DNA of 14,771 nucleotides from DAOUMF01 sp034411955 (lineage in GTDB: Bacteria; Chloroflexota; Dehalococcoidia; SM23-28-2; RBG-16-64-32), in NCBI GenBank assembly GCA_034411955.1, contig DAOUMF010000051.1:1-14771 (forward strand). The letters are read 5' to 3'. This document shows positions 5,504 to 12,453 of this stretch, one piece after another. The number at the start of each line of letters is the position of its first letter. Within the stretch, counting starts at the first letter, position 1. The position numbers were made by a program, and so were the translations under genes. The notes under the pieces were generated by a model. It was not told the DNA's origin and did no database searches. It saw nothing but the letters and a program-made list of their open reading frames with translations.

Positions 5504-8500
5504 GCTCGGATCGCTCCGTCCCCTCTGGCTTCTCCTGTACCGGGTCACCCTGGTGGGAGTGGTCCTGACGGCGCTGCTGGCGTTCCTGAGGCGGCCCCGG
5601 CGTGAGCGGGGCCAGAATCCCTCTAGCGAGGCCGGCGAGACGCCGCCCACGTCACCCCAAAGCGAGCCCCTGGGCCTGCTCGGCGGCATCACCCACCTGG
5701 CGCTGCGGAAGCGGGCTATCGTATTCCTGGCCTCCGGGCTGGTGGCCCTCGTGGGCATCTTCGCCGCCACCCAAATCAACCAAGAACTCTTCCCCGACAT
5801 CGACTTTCCGGCCATCACCGTCGTGACCCGATTTCCCGGGGCCAGCCCCGACGCCGTGGCTGAGGAGGTCAGCGAGCCGATTGAGGGGACGATCAGCAAC
5901 GTAGAGGGGCTGCAACGGCTCCAGTCCACCTCTGCCGACGGCATCTCTATCATCGAAGTCGAGTTCGATTACGGCACCGACTTAGAGAAGCGCGAGGGGG
6001 AGATCGCCGCCAGCGTGGCCAACCTCACCTTCACCGCCGGCGCGGAAGAGCCGGTGGTTAACCGCATCGACTTTGCCGATTTCCCCGTCCTGGCCTTCAC
6101 CCTGTACGGGGAGCGCAGCCAGGCGGAGATAGAAACCCTGGCCGAAGACGTGGTGGTGCCCGCCCTGGAACGGATCGACGGCGTCTTCTCGGTCACCACT
6201 ACGGGGGCCTCGGAGAAGCGCTTGGTGGTGTCTCTGGACCCGGAGCGTATGGCCCGCTTGGGCGTGACGACAGACGATGTGGAGAAGACGCTGGAGGAGA
6301 ACAACCTCTCCACTCCTTCCGGCTTCGCCATCGAGGATGGCAAGATCCTCCCCGTCCGCACGGAGCACCAACTGAGCTCGACCGAGGACGTTGCCAACCT
6401 GGCCCTCGTCTCGGCGGTCCCCGCGGCGCTCGGCGGCTCCACCGAGTCCCTGACAACGAACGACTCTGCCGCAGAGGACCGCGCCCTCCGTATCGGCGAT
6501 GTGGCGGACGTAGGGCTCGAGCCCTCGCCCCTTGCCGCCATCGCCCGCACCAACGGCCAGCCCAGCCTGGCCATCGCCGTCTTCAAGACCCAGGAGGCCA
6601 ACACCGTAAGGGTAGCCAACGATGTCGCGGATACGCTTGATCGGTTGGAAAGGGAGGGCCTTCCCGAGGACGTTCAGGCCGCTGTCCTCTTCGATCAGTC
6701 CGACATGATAGAGGAATCCATCGACGCCCTCGTCAACGAGGGGCTCTTCGGCGCCGTCTTCGCCGTGCTGGTCATCCTCTTCTTCCTCACCAGCGTGCGG
6801 GCCACCCTGGTGACAGCGGTCTCAATCCCCCTCAGCCTGCTGGCGGCCATCGCCGTCCTCAACTGGCAGGGCGTAACGCTCAACGTCATGACCCTCGGCG
6901 GCCTCACCGTCGCCATTGGCCGGGTGGTGGACGACAGCATCGTTGTGCTGGAGAACATCTATGTCCACTCGCGGCGGGGCAAGCCTCTCTTCCAGGCGGC
7001 CGTGGACGGCGCCCGCGAGGTATCGACCGCCATCCTCTCATCCACCCTGGTTGCGGTAGCCGTGTTCCTCCCTCTGGCATTGATCGGAGGTCTCGTAGGA
7101 GAGTTCTTCCTCCCCTTCGCGCTGGCCGTTGCCTTCGCCCTGCTGGCTTCCTACTTGGTGGCCATCGCCGTCGTCCCGGCTCTCAGCCTGGTCTTGATCC
7201 CTGTCATGAAGGTCAAGGAAGGGGACACCTGGCTGCAGCGCCTCTACACGCCGGTCCTGCGCTGGTGCCTGGGGCACCGGGCCATGACCCTGGTGGGAGC
7301 GGGGGCCCTCTTCGCCGCCAGCTTTGCCCTCTTGCCCTTCATCAACTTCAGCTTCATATCGACCAGCCATGAGGACGTCCTGCTGGGAAGACTGGAGCTG
7401 CCCTCCGGCACCGCCCTGGCCACGACCAATGAGGTCGCCAAGCGCATCGAGGACAGGCTCGCCGCCATCGATGCCCTGGAGACCAGCGAGCTCATCATCG
7501 GCCGCGTCGACGCGTCGACCCCCGGCGCTCTCCGCGGCGGCGTCCCCGGCACCAACACCATAGATGTCATCCTGGTCTACGACGATGGAGTGGACATCGT
7601 GGATGAGGCGGAGCGGATGCGAGAGCTGGCGACTGCCTTCCCCGGCGTAAAGGCCAACATTGAAATCCTCGGGCCCGGCGTCGAATCCGACCTGGTGGAG
7701 ATCGTGGTCAGCGGCAGTGACTACGATGGCGTCGCGACGACCGCCAGGCGCCTCACCCAAGGGCTGGGGAGCATCCCCGAACTGGAGAACATCGACAACG
7801 ACATCGCGGAGTCCGAGCCGGAGCTCTTGGTTCTCGTGGATCCAGCCAAGGCGTCATCCTACGATCTCACGGCTGAGGAGGTCTCGACGGAGGTGCGCGA
7901 GCTGCTCGTGGGCCGAGACCTGGGCCCGGTCCACATCGATGGGGAGCCGGCAGACCTCGTGCTCAAGGTGGGGAGCCAGCCAGCCGTCCCCATGGAGGCC
8001 GTGGGCCAGCTTGTCCTGGGTGGGTTCGGTGGGCCGCGCCTGGAGGAGATCGCAGACGTAGATGTCGCCCAGGGCCCAGCCACGGTTACGCGAGTCGATG
8101 AGCAGCGGGCGGCCACCATCACCGCGAACATCACCGGCAGCGACATCGGTGGCGTCTCAGGCCGTGTCGATGACCTGGTGAGCGAGGTGGAGAAGGAGCC
8201 GGGGGTGGAGGTCCGCGTCGGCGGCATCTTCGAGCAGCAGGAGGAGGCCTTCTCCGACCTCTACGTCGCCATGGGGATTGCCGTGATACTGGTGTACATC
8301 GTGATGGTGGCTTCCCTGGGGTCCTTGGTGAACCCCTTCATCATCCTCTTCAGCCTGCCCTTCATATCCGTCGGGGCCTTCTTCGCGCTGTTCGTTACCG
8401 GCCGCGATATTGGCTTGCCTGCCCTCATCGGCCTCCTCATGCTAATCGGCATCGTCGTCACCAACGCTATCGTCCTCATCACCTTCGTGGAGATGCTCAG

Positions 8501-8765
8501 GGGGCGTGGGCTCTCGGCAAGGGAGGCGCTCCTTCAGGGCGGACGCAGCCGGGTGCGGCCCATCCTCATGACCGCCTTCGCCACCATCTTCGCCCTCATT
8601 CCCCTGTCGCTGGGCCTCAGCCACGGTGGAATTATCATCGCCGAGGAGCTGGCCACCGTGGTCATCGGCGGGCTGTTCACCTCCACCATGCTCACCCTGG
8701 TGGTGATCCCAGTGATCTACAGCCTGTTCAGTGACCTAGGCCGACGGCAGGGCGACCGCACCTGA
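5496..8765 (+). CDS. RND-family (AcrB/SwrC-like) efflux transporter with extra N-terminal membrane helix
   Basis: This 1089-residue proton-driven exporter has the family marks QINQELFPDIDFPAITV (93-109), PGASPDAVAEEVSEPIE, VAIGRVVDDSIVVLENI with the proton-relay pair D479/D480 in TM4, and IGIVVTNAIVLITFVEML with T989/N990 where AcrB has K940/N941. GGRSRVRPILMTAFATI follows. The T-N-A-I form is shared with SwrC-type pumps of monoderms. Residues 10-31 form an additional hydrophobic helix, then a charged Ser/Pro/Glu linker (32-58), before the normal TM1 at about 72-92. The start ATG 5496 has GGAGGT (5480-5485) 10 bases upstream and overlaps the MarR stop. No membrane-fusion protein or outer-membrane channel is encoded nearby. 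Substrate unknown; MarR control suggests drugs, lipids or another toxic compound. Confidence 0.92.
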   Translation: MRRLGSLRPLWLLLYRVTLVGVVLTALLAFLRRPRRERGQNPSSEAGETPPTSPQSEPLGLLGGITHLALRKRAIVFLASGLVALVGIFAATQINQELFPDIDFPAITVVTRFPGASPDAVAEEVSEPIEGTISNVEGLQRLQSTSADGISIIEVEFDYGTDLEKREGEIAASVANLTFTAGAEEPVVNRIDFADFPVLAFTLYGERSQAEIETLAEDVVVPALERIDGVFSVTTTGASEKRLVVSLDPERMARLGVTTDDVEKTLEENNLSTPSGFAIEDGKILPVRTEHQLSSTEDVANLALVSAVPAALGGSTESLTTNDSAAEDRALRIGDVADVGLEPSPLAAIARTNGQPSLAIAVFKTQEANTVRVANDVADTLDRLEREGLPEDVQAAVLFDQSDMIEESIDALVNEGLFGAVFAVLVILFFLTSVRATLVTAVSIPLSLLAAIAVLNWQGVTLNVMTLGGLTVAIGRVVDDSIVVLENIYVHSRRGKPLFQAAVDGAREVSTAILSSTLVAVAVFLPLALIGGLVGEFFLPFALAVAFALLASYLVAIAVVPALSLVLIPVMKVKEGDTWLQRLYTPVLRWCLGHRAMTLVGAGALFAASFALLPFINFSFISTSHEDVLLGRLELPSGTALATTNEVAKRIEDRLAAIDALETSELIIGRVDASTPGALRGGVPGTNTIDVILVYDDGVDIVDEAERMRELATAFPGVKANIEILGPGVESDLVEIVVSGSDYDGVATTARRLTQGLGSIPELENIDNDIAESEPELLVLVDPAKASSYDLTAEEVSTEVRELLVGRDLGPVHIDGEPADLVLKVGSQPAVPMEAVGQLVLGGFGGPRLEEIADVDVAQGPATVTRVDEQRAATITANITGSDIGGVSGRVDDLVSEVEKEPGVEVRVGGIFEQQEEAFSDLYVAMGIAVILVYIVMVASLGSLVNPFIILFSLPFISVGAFFALFVTGRDIGLPALIGLLMLIGIVVTNAIVLITFVEMLRGRGLSAREALLQGGRSRVRPILMTAFATIFALIPLSLGLSHGGIIIAEELATVVIGGLFTSTMLTLVVIPVIYSLFSDLGRRQGDRT

Positions 8766-8797
8766 GCCTCTCCCGGCGGGCCGGCCAGCACTTTCCC

Positions 8798-9250
8798 TCA
8801 CGCCCTGCGGCGCATGGCCCGCTGCATCTGCCGCTCCGCCTCCCGCTTAGCGATGGCGGCCCGCTTGTCATAACGCCTCTTCCCCCGCGCCAGCGCTATC
8901 TCAAGCTTGGCCCGCCCGGCCTTCAAGTACAGGCGGAGGGGGACTAGCGTTACTCCCTCCGAGTCCACCGCCCGTGTCAGCTCGCTGATCTGGCGTTTAT
9001 GGAGCAGCAGGCGTCGCCTGCGGGTAGGGTCGTGGTTCATGGAGGCCGCCGGCGGGTAGTGGGCCACGTGCGCCCCCACCAGCCACATCTCTCCCTCCTC
9101 CGGACGCACGTACGCCTCGCGGATGCTCACGCGTCCCTCGCGTATGGACTTTATCTCCGTGCCCAGGAGAGACAGGCCCGCCTCCAGGGTGCGCAGGATG
9201 TGATAATCGTGCTGGGCCTTTCGGTTGAGGGTGATGGTCTTCTCGCCCAC
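8798..9250 (-). CDS. smpB: SsrA-binding protein SmpB
   Basis: This 150-residue protein binds the tRNA-like domain of tmRNA and places it in the empty A site of stalled ribosomes. It matches SmpB over its whole length: NRKAQHDYHILRTLEAGLSL, GTEIKSIREGRVSIREAYVR, VGAHVAHYPP, NHDPTRRRRLLLHKRQISEL, TLVPLRLYLKAGRAKLEIAL, ARGKRRYDKR and the basic tail REAERQMQRAMRRRA. The frame extends upstream to 9412 but overlaps ctpA there. GTG 9250-9248 with GGAGG (9259-9255) 4 bases before it gives the expected N-terminus. It lies 31 bases after ctpA in the same operon. The RND gene converges on its 3' end with about 32 bases between the stops and no clear terminator. Confidence 0.97.
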   Translation of the reverse strand: MGEKTITLNRKAQHDYHILRTLEAGLSLLGTEIKSIREGRVSIREAYVRPEEGEMWLVGAHVAHYPPAASMNHDPTRRRRLLLHKRQISELTRAVDSEGVTLVPLRLYLKAGRAKLEIALARGKRRYDKRAAIAKREAERQMQRAMRRRA

Positions 9251-9281
9251 GCTGCCTCCGGGCGGGCAGTGCTTTACATAA

Positions 9282-10508
9282 CTAGGGTGTAGCCTGCGTG
9301 AGGTTCTCTCGAAGGTAGTCGATGGCGGCGAACAGTTGTACGTCGCGATTGGCCTCGATGTCTGCGTCGGGCCAGGGAACCTCCTTGTCCGGCTGGATGC
9401 CCACCGCTTCAATCTGCTCGCCTTTGGGACATTCCCAGCGGGCTATCGTAATGTAGAGAGCGCCTTGGTCGGAGAGTTCGCGCAGGTGGTTGACGGAGCC
9501 CTTGCCGAAGGTCTTCTCGCCGATGAGGGTAGCGCGGTCGTTGTCCCGCAGGGCGCAGGCCACCACCTCGGAACCGCTGGCGGAGCCCGGGCCGACCAGG
9601 ATCACCAACGGTATGTCCGTGGCCACTCCGCCCGGCTCGGCGCGGGTGACGGCTTCCTGGCCGTCGCGGCCGACCTGCGTCAGGATTACGCCCTCGTCCA
9701 GGAAGGCATCCGCCACCGCCACAGTGGCTTCCAGGCTGCCGCCGGGGTTCCGGCGCAGGTCCAGGATGACCCCCTTGTACCCCTCGTCCTGCACCCGCTG
9801 CAGCTCATCGCGCAGGTCTCTCACCGCTTGGTCCGTGAACTGTTGCAGCTCGATGTAGGCGAGGTCGGTGACCTGGTTTCCCGCCGCGTCCTCGATCTCC
9901 CGGGTGAACACCGTCGGTATTACGATCGTGTCACGCACTATCGCCACGTCCTCCGTGGTCCCGTCCGGGTGCTCGATACCCAGCACCACCTCGGTGCCCT
10001 CCGGGCCGCGGATGAGCCGCACCGTCTGGGCCACCGACCAGCCCTCGGTGGACGTGCCGTCCACCGACTTGATGATGTCACCGGGGCGGATGCCGGCTCT
10101 CTCCGCTGGCGAGTCCCGGAACGGGGTCACGATGACGATATCGCCGGAAGTCGGGTCCTGCTCCACCTGGGCGCCTATCCCCTCAAACGTCCCTGAGATT
10201 ACGTCTATCCCCAGCGCGTATGATTGCGGGTCGATGTACACCGTGTGCGGATCGCCCAACGCCTGCAAGATGCCGTTGATGGCGCCCACCTTCAGGATCT
10301 CTGGGTCCACCGCCTCCGGGTCGATGAAATCCTCCTTCAGGATGTTGACTATCTCGTCCAGGATGCCGAAATCGCTCTCACTAGTGGTGACGGACGACCT
10401 GCCGCCGCCGTTCTCGCCCAGAGTGTGGCCCACAACGCCCGCCAGCACGATGGCCAGCGCCACCGCCAGCGAGAACGTGCTCCACTTCAACGTCTTCCAC
10501 AGGGTCAC
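9282..10508 (-). CDS. ctpA: C-terminal processing (tail-specific) protease, S41 family
   Basis: This 408-residue protein has an N-terminal anchor (about 11-29), a short N-terminal domain, a PDZ domain (about 105-185, with FEGIGAQVEQ and SPAERAGIRPGDIIKSVDG), and an S41 protease domain (about 214-380, with YIELQQF, GVILDLRRNPGGSLEA, GPGSASGSEVVACAL and GEKTFGKGSVNHL). The nucleophile is S311 and the general base K336, by alignment with S430 and K455 of E. coli Tsp. The glutamine that completes the site in Tsp (Q459) is N340 here. It acts outside the membrane, cutting proteins from their C-termini. The start is GTG 10508 with GAGG upstream. Its operon partner is smpB. Confidence 0.95.
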   Translation of the reverse strand: MTLWKTLKWSTFSLAVALAIVLAGVVGHTLGENGGGRSSVTTSESDFGILDEIVNILKEDFIDPEAVDPEILKVGAINGILQALGDPHTVYIDPQSYALGIDVISGTFEGIGAQVEQDPTSGDIVIVTPFRDSPAERAGIRPGDIIKSVDGTSTEGWSVAQTVRLIRGPEGTEVVLGIEHPDGTTEDVAIVRDTIVIPTVFTREIEDAAGNQVTDLAYIELQQFTDQAVRDLRDELQRVQDEGYKGVILDLRRNPGGSLEATVAVADAFLDEGVILTQVGRDGQEAVTRAEPGGVATDIPLVILVGPGSASGSEVVACALRDNDRATLIGEKTFGKGSVNHLRELSDQGALYITIARWECPKGEQIEAVGIQPDKEVPWPDADIEANRDVQLFAAIDYLRENLTQATP

Positions 10509-10660
10509 GACGGCCTCGCGCTTAGCTTGACGATCGACATAACGCCGGTCTGTTCGTATGGCATGCCTATCACATCATGGGGTGATCCGGCTGGTTAACG
10601 GTGCGGTGGTGACCCGACCTGAACTCCTTCGAACTCCATTGCGGGAACTGGACTGCTTTT

Positions 10661-10690
10661 AGTCTAGCACCGGCTGGGCGCGGGTGGCAA
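10661..10690 (-). promoter_or_regulatory. Candidate promoter of ctpA-smpB
   Basis: On the minus strand TTGCCA (10690-10685), an 18-base spacer and TAGACT (10666-10661) with an extended TGC before it. This predicts a leader of about 145 bases. The leader contains a possible 14-codon frame (ATG GAG TTC GAA..., ending TAA) without a clear SD, and a repeated GGAGTTC. Confidence 0.5.
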
Positions 10691-10810
10691 TTTGGTGCCG
10701 GTGGCGGACAGGTGGCGGTGTGAGCGGTCGCTGTCTCTTCTGGTTGAAGGTAGAAGGTGGGATAGGGCCGCGCCTGTCTGGCCCAAGAGGGAGGAAGGGG
10801 TAGAAGGGCC

Positions 10811-10837
10811 TGTTGTAAAGGACATAACATCTATAGT
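10811..10837 (+). promoter_or_regulatory. Weak candidate promoter of the PTPS gene
   Basis: TATAGT at 10832-10837 is a good -10, but no -35 lies at proper spacing; TTGTAA (10813-10818) is only 13 bases away. The 393 bases from 10509 to 10901 otherwise hold only the ctpA promoter and leader. A frame that is open from 10692 does not look like protein. Confidence 0.3.
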
Positions 10838-10901
10838 GCGAACACATCCCTATCGAACTGCCGACGGCTCTTCCCTGATCGGGGCGGGGCCAGTATCATC
10901 G

Positions 10902-11429
10902 ATGGCCATGAGGCGGATCAAGGTGAGCAGCGCGGAGCTGCGGTTTGCTGCGGCGCACTTCGCGACCTTCCGGGGGGAGTGCGAGCCTCTGCACGGACAC
11001 AACTACACCGTGGAGGTGGAGCTGGAGGGCGAGCTGACGGTGGACTGCTGGGTGTTCGACTTCGTGGAGTTGCGAGGGCTGGTGGGTGACGTTTGCCGTG
11101 AGCTGGACCATGCCTTCCTCCTGCCCATGGAGAATCCCCACCTGGCCGTAGGGTGTCGCGAGGGGCACTATGAGATCGCATTTGGCGGTCGGCGTTATGT
11201 CATCCCGGAGGCTGATGTCCGGGCCCTATCCATCGACAACTCCACTGCCGAGCGGCTGGCCGAGTGGCTGGCGGGACGCGTCGCTGAACAGCTCCGCTCC
11301 CGTGGCGCGGCCAACCTCTCTTCCCTCACCGTTACCGTGGAGGAGGCTCTGGGCCAGTCCGCCTCCTACACCCTCCCGCTCCACAACGCACCTCCAGCGA
11401 ACGAGGTACGGGAAACGCGCCACGAGTAG
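10902..11429 (+). CDS. 6-pyruvoyl/6-carboxytetrahydropterin synthase family protein (QueD-like)
   Basis: This 175-residue tunnel-fold enzyme belongs to the family that turns dihydroneopterin triphosphate into 6-carboxy- or 6-pyruvoyl-tetrahydropterin, in queuosine/deazapurine or pterin synthesis. Zinc ligands are H19 (FAAAHF) and H31/H33 (LHGHNYTVEVEL). The catalytic cysteine is C27 in the QueD-type C-x3-H-G-H motif. The ELDH motif (67-70) and an EE pair (147-148) supply the other active-site residues, and FDFVEL (52-57) is the usual dimer segment. Residues about 84-110 form an insert absent from E. coli QueD (GCREGHYEIAFGGRRYVIPE). The start is ATG 10902 or ATG 10908; no SD is clear. No other queuosine genes are in the window, so the exact product is open. 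Confidence 0.85.
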   Translation: MAMRRIKVSSAELRFAAAHFATFRGECEPLHGHNYTVEVELEGELTVDCWVFDFVELRGLVGDVCRELDHAFLLPMENPHLAVGCREGHYEIAFGGRRYVIPEADVRALSIDNSTAERLAEWLAGRVAEQLRSRGAANLSSLTVTVEEALGQSASYTLPLHNAPPANEVRETRHE

Positions 11430-11474
11430 GCTTGCCCTGGCACCCCCGAGCAGGCGGTGGCGCGGCGTCCCTAG

Positions 11475-11502
11475 TTGACACACTCCGCAAAACGGCTATC
11501 AT
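11475..11502 (+). promoter_or_regulatory. Strong sigma-70 promoter of the zinc-protein/ligase operon
   Basis: A perfect -35 TTGACA (11475-11480), a 16-base spacer and -10 TATCAT (11497-11502). Transcription would begin near 11509, about 70 bases before the start codon at 11580. Confidence 0.7.
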
Positions 11503-11530
11503 GTTGCTTACCGAAGGCTCAGGTTTCGTC

Positions 11531-11550
11531 CCTGCCTGCCGGTAGGCAGG
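11531..11550. repeat. 20-base palindrome in the 5' leader
   Basis: CCTGCCTGCCGGTAGGCAGG is self-complementary except at one pair that can form G-U in RNA. It would give a hairpin of 7 to 8 bp with a CCGG loop, located between the promoter and the start codon of the zinc protein. It resembles the dispersed REP-type palindromes found in many bacterial genomes. Confidence 0.65.
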
Positions 11551-11579
11551 CCTTACAGCGGAGTCGCCTCGAAAGCAAA

Positions 11580-12125
11580 ATGCAGATCGACTGGCATCGG
11601 GCGATCAACGATATTCTCGCCAGCAAGCTCTCCTGCCCGCGCTGTGGCACCCTCGCGGACGAGGCCACAGTGGGCTACCTGCGCAGCGCGGAGGCTGCGG
11701 AGTGGGCTCCCCTCTGCGAAGGCTGCGCCAAGCGCGACAACTGCGACACCCGTAAGCTCGTCATACTCTGCCCCTCCTGCGCTACCGAGATGCGCCTCCG
11801 CGGACGCCCCGTCAACGAGCAGGGCTTCATGCTCGCCCTCCTGGACGAGTGCCGTCGCTGCCTGGAGGAGTCCCTTGACTACATCGTCGACTACTGGCGC
11901 GAGGACTTGGACGTCGACCCCCAGGACATGGATAAGCGCTTTGAGGAGATCGAGCCCGACCTGTTCGAGGAGGAAGACTCCTGGCGCCGTTATGTCGAGG
12001 AACGCTACGTCCAGGTCCATGCCTGGCTCCGTGAGCACCGTATCACCATCCCCAACCCTGGCTGGCGCTCCGAATACGTGGAAGACGTCATCGGGGCCGG
12101 CTACAGCACACAGCTGGGGGACTAG
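11580..12125 (+). CDS. Unknown nine-cysteine, zinc-ribbon-like acidic protein
   Basis: This 181-residue protein is not recognised. It has four CxxC pairs: C19-C22 (SCPRCGT), C46-C49 (LCEGCAKRD), C64-C67 (LCPSCATE) and C91-C94 (ECRRC), plus C55. Two zinc ribbons or a metal cluster are likely. The C-terminal half is helical and strongly acidic (DYWREDLDVDPQDMDKRFEE, then EIEPDLFEEEDSW), followed by ERYVQVHAWLREHRITIPNP. There is no signal or membrane helix, so it is cytoplasmic. The open frame begins at 11475 inside the promoter; ATG 11580 fits the promoter and is followed by MQIDWHRAINDILASK. The SD is weak. It is first in an apparent operon with the shortened flavodoxin and the acyl-CoA ligase. 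Confidence 0.75.
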   Translation: MQIDWHRAINDILASKLSCPRCGTLADEATVGYLRSAEAAEWAPLCEGCAKRDNCDTRKLVILCPSCATEMRLRGRPVNEQGFMLALLDECRRCLEESLDYIVDYWREDLDVDPQDMDKRFEEIEPDLFEEEDSWRRYVEERYVQVHAWLREHRITIPNPGWRSEYVEDVIGAGYSTQLGD

Positions 12126-12141
12126 CCGCTAACGCGTCGCC

Positions 12142-12438
12142 TTGCCCACCGTCCTCCTCCTCTTCGACTCCCGCGGCGGCCTCGCCGGTAAGGTCGGCGC
12201 CGCCTTCACCGCGGGTTGGTCCCGTTCCGGCGGCACGGAAGCCACCCTTCTCGGACTCCTCCACCTGCTGTTCGCTCACGGCATGCTCGTCCTCGGCCTC
12301 CCCTGGTCTGGCCGCATGCGGCGCTCCGGCATCTACTACGGCGCCACTGCCCACGGCGAGGTCGCGGAGGACGATTGCGCCCAGGCCCGCGAGCTGGGCC
12401 GCCGCGTCACCGAATTCGCTCAGCGTCTGTTCCCCTGA
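12142..12438 (+). CDS. Shortened WrbA-like flavodoxin (C-terminal half), possibly a decayed gene
   Basis: This 98-residue frame begins with TTG 12142. Residues 13-56 match the C-terminal half of WrbA/NAD(P)H:quinone oxidoreductases: GLAGKVGAAFTAGWSRSGGT, EATLLGLLHLLFAHGM and LVLGLPW, then SGIYYGATAHGE and ARELGRRVTEFAQRL. WrbA is about 200 residues; the central half with most of the FMN phosphate loop region is absent. The first nine residues, PTVLLLFDS, look like the beginning of a flavodoxin joined directly to the C-terminal half, suggesting an internal deletion. There is no SD. It sits 16 bases after one gene and 15 before the next, with no stop inside, so it may still be translated. Confidence 0.6.
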   Translation: MPTVLLLFDSRGGLAGKVGAAFTAGWSRSGGTEATLLGLLHLLFAHGMLVLGLPWSGRMRRSGIYYGATAHGEVAEDDCAQARELGRRVTEFAQRLFP

Positions 12439-12453
12439 GAAAGGAGAGCACCT

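Noticed and set aside
6180..6230. TTTGAS in the RND protein as an ApbE flavinylation site
   Set aside because: The segment is a normal part of the RND porter domain; the pump family is not flavinylated and the rest of the motif is missing.
7038..7760. 240-codon minus-strand frame inside the RND gene
   Set aside because: Gln/Gly/Asp-rich antisense shadow of a well-supported gene.
8766..8797. Terminator between the RND gene and smpB
   Set aside because: GC-rich bases but no convincing stem with a T-run on either strand.
9251..9412. N-terminal extension of SmpB
   Set aside because: It overlaps the end of ctpA in another frame and is not SmpB-like; the GTG at 9250 has a good SD.
9336..10196. 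286-codon plus-strand frame opposite ctpA
   Set aside because: Shadow of the S41 protease; no domain or SD.
10692..10901. N-terminal extension of the PTPS frame
   Set aside because: Not protein-like by composition, and it contains the candidate promoter; homology starts at FAAAHF.
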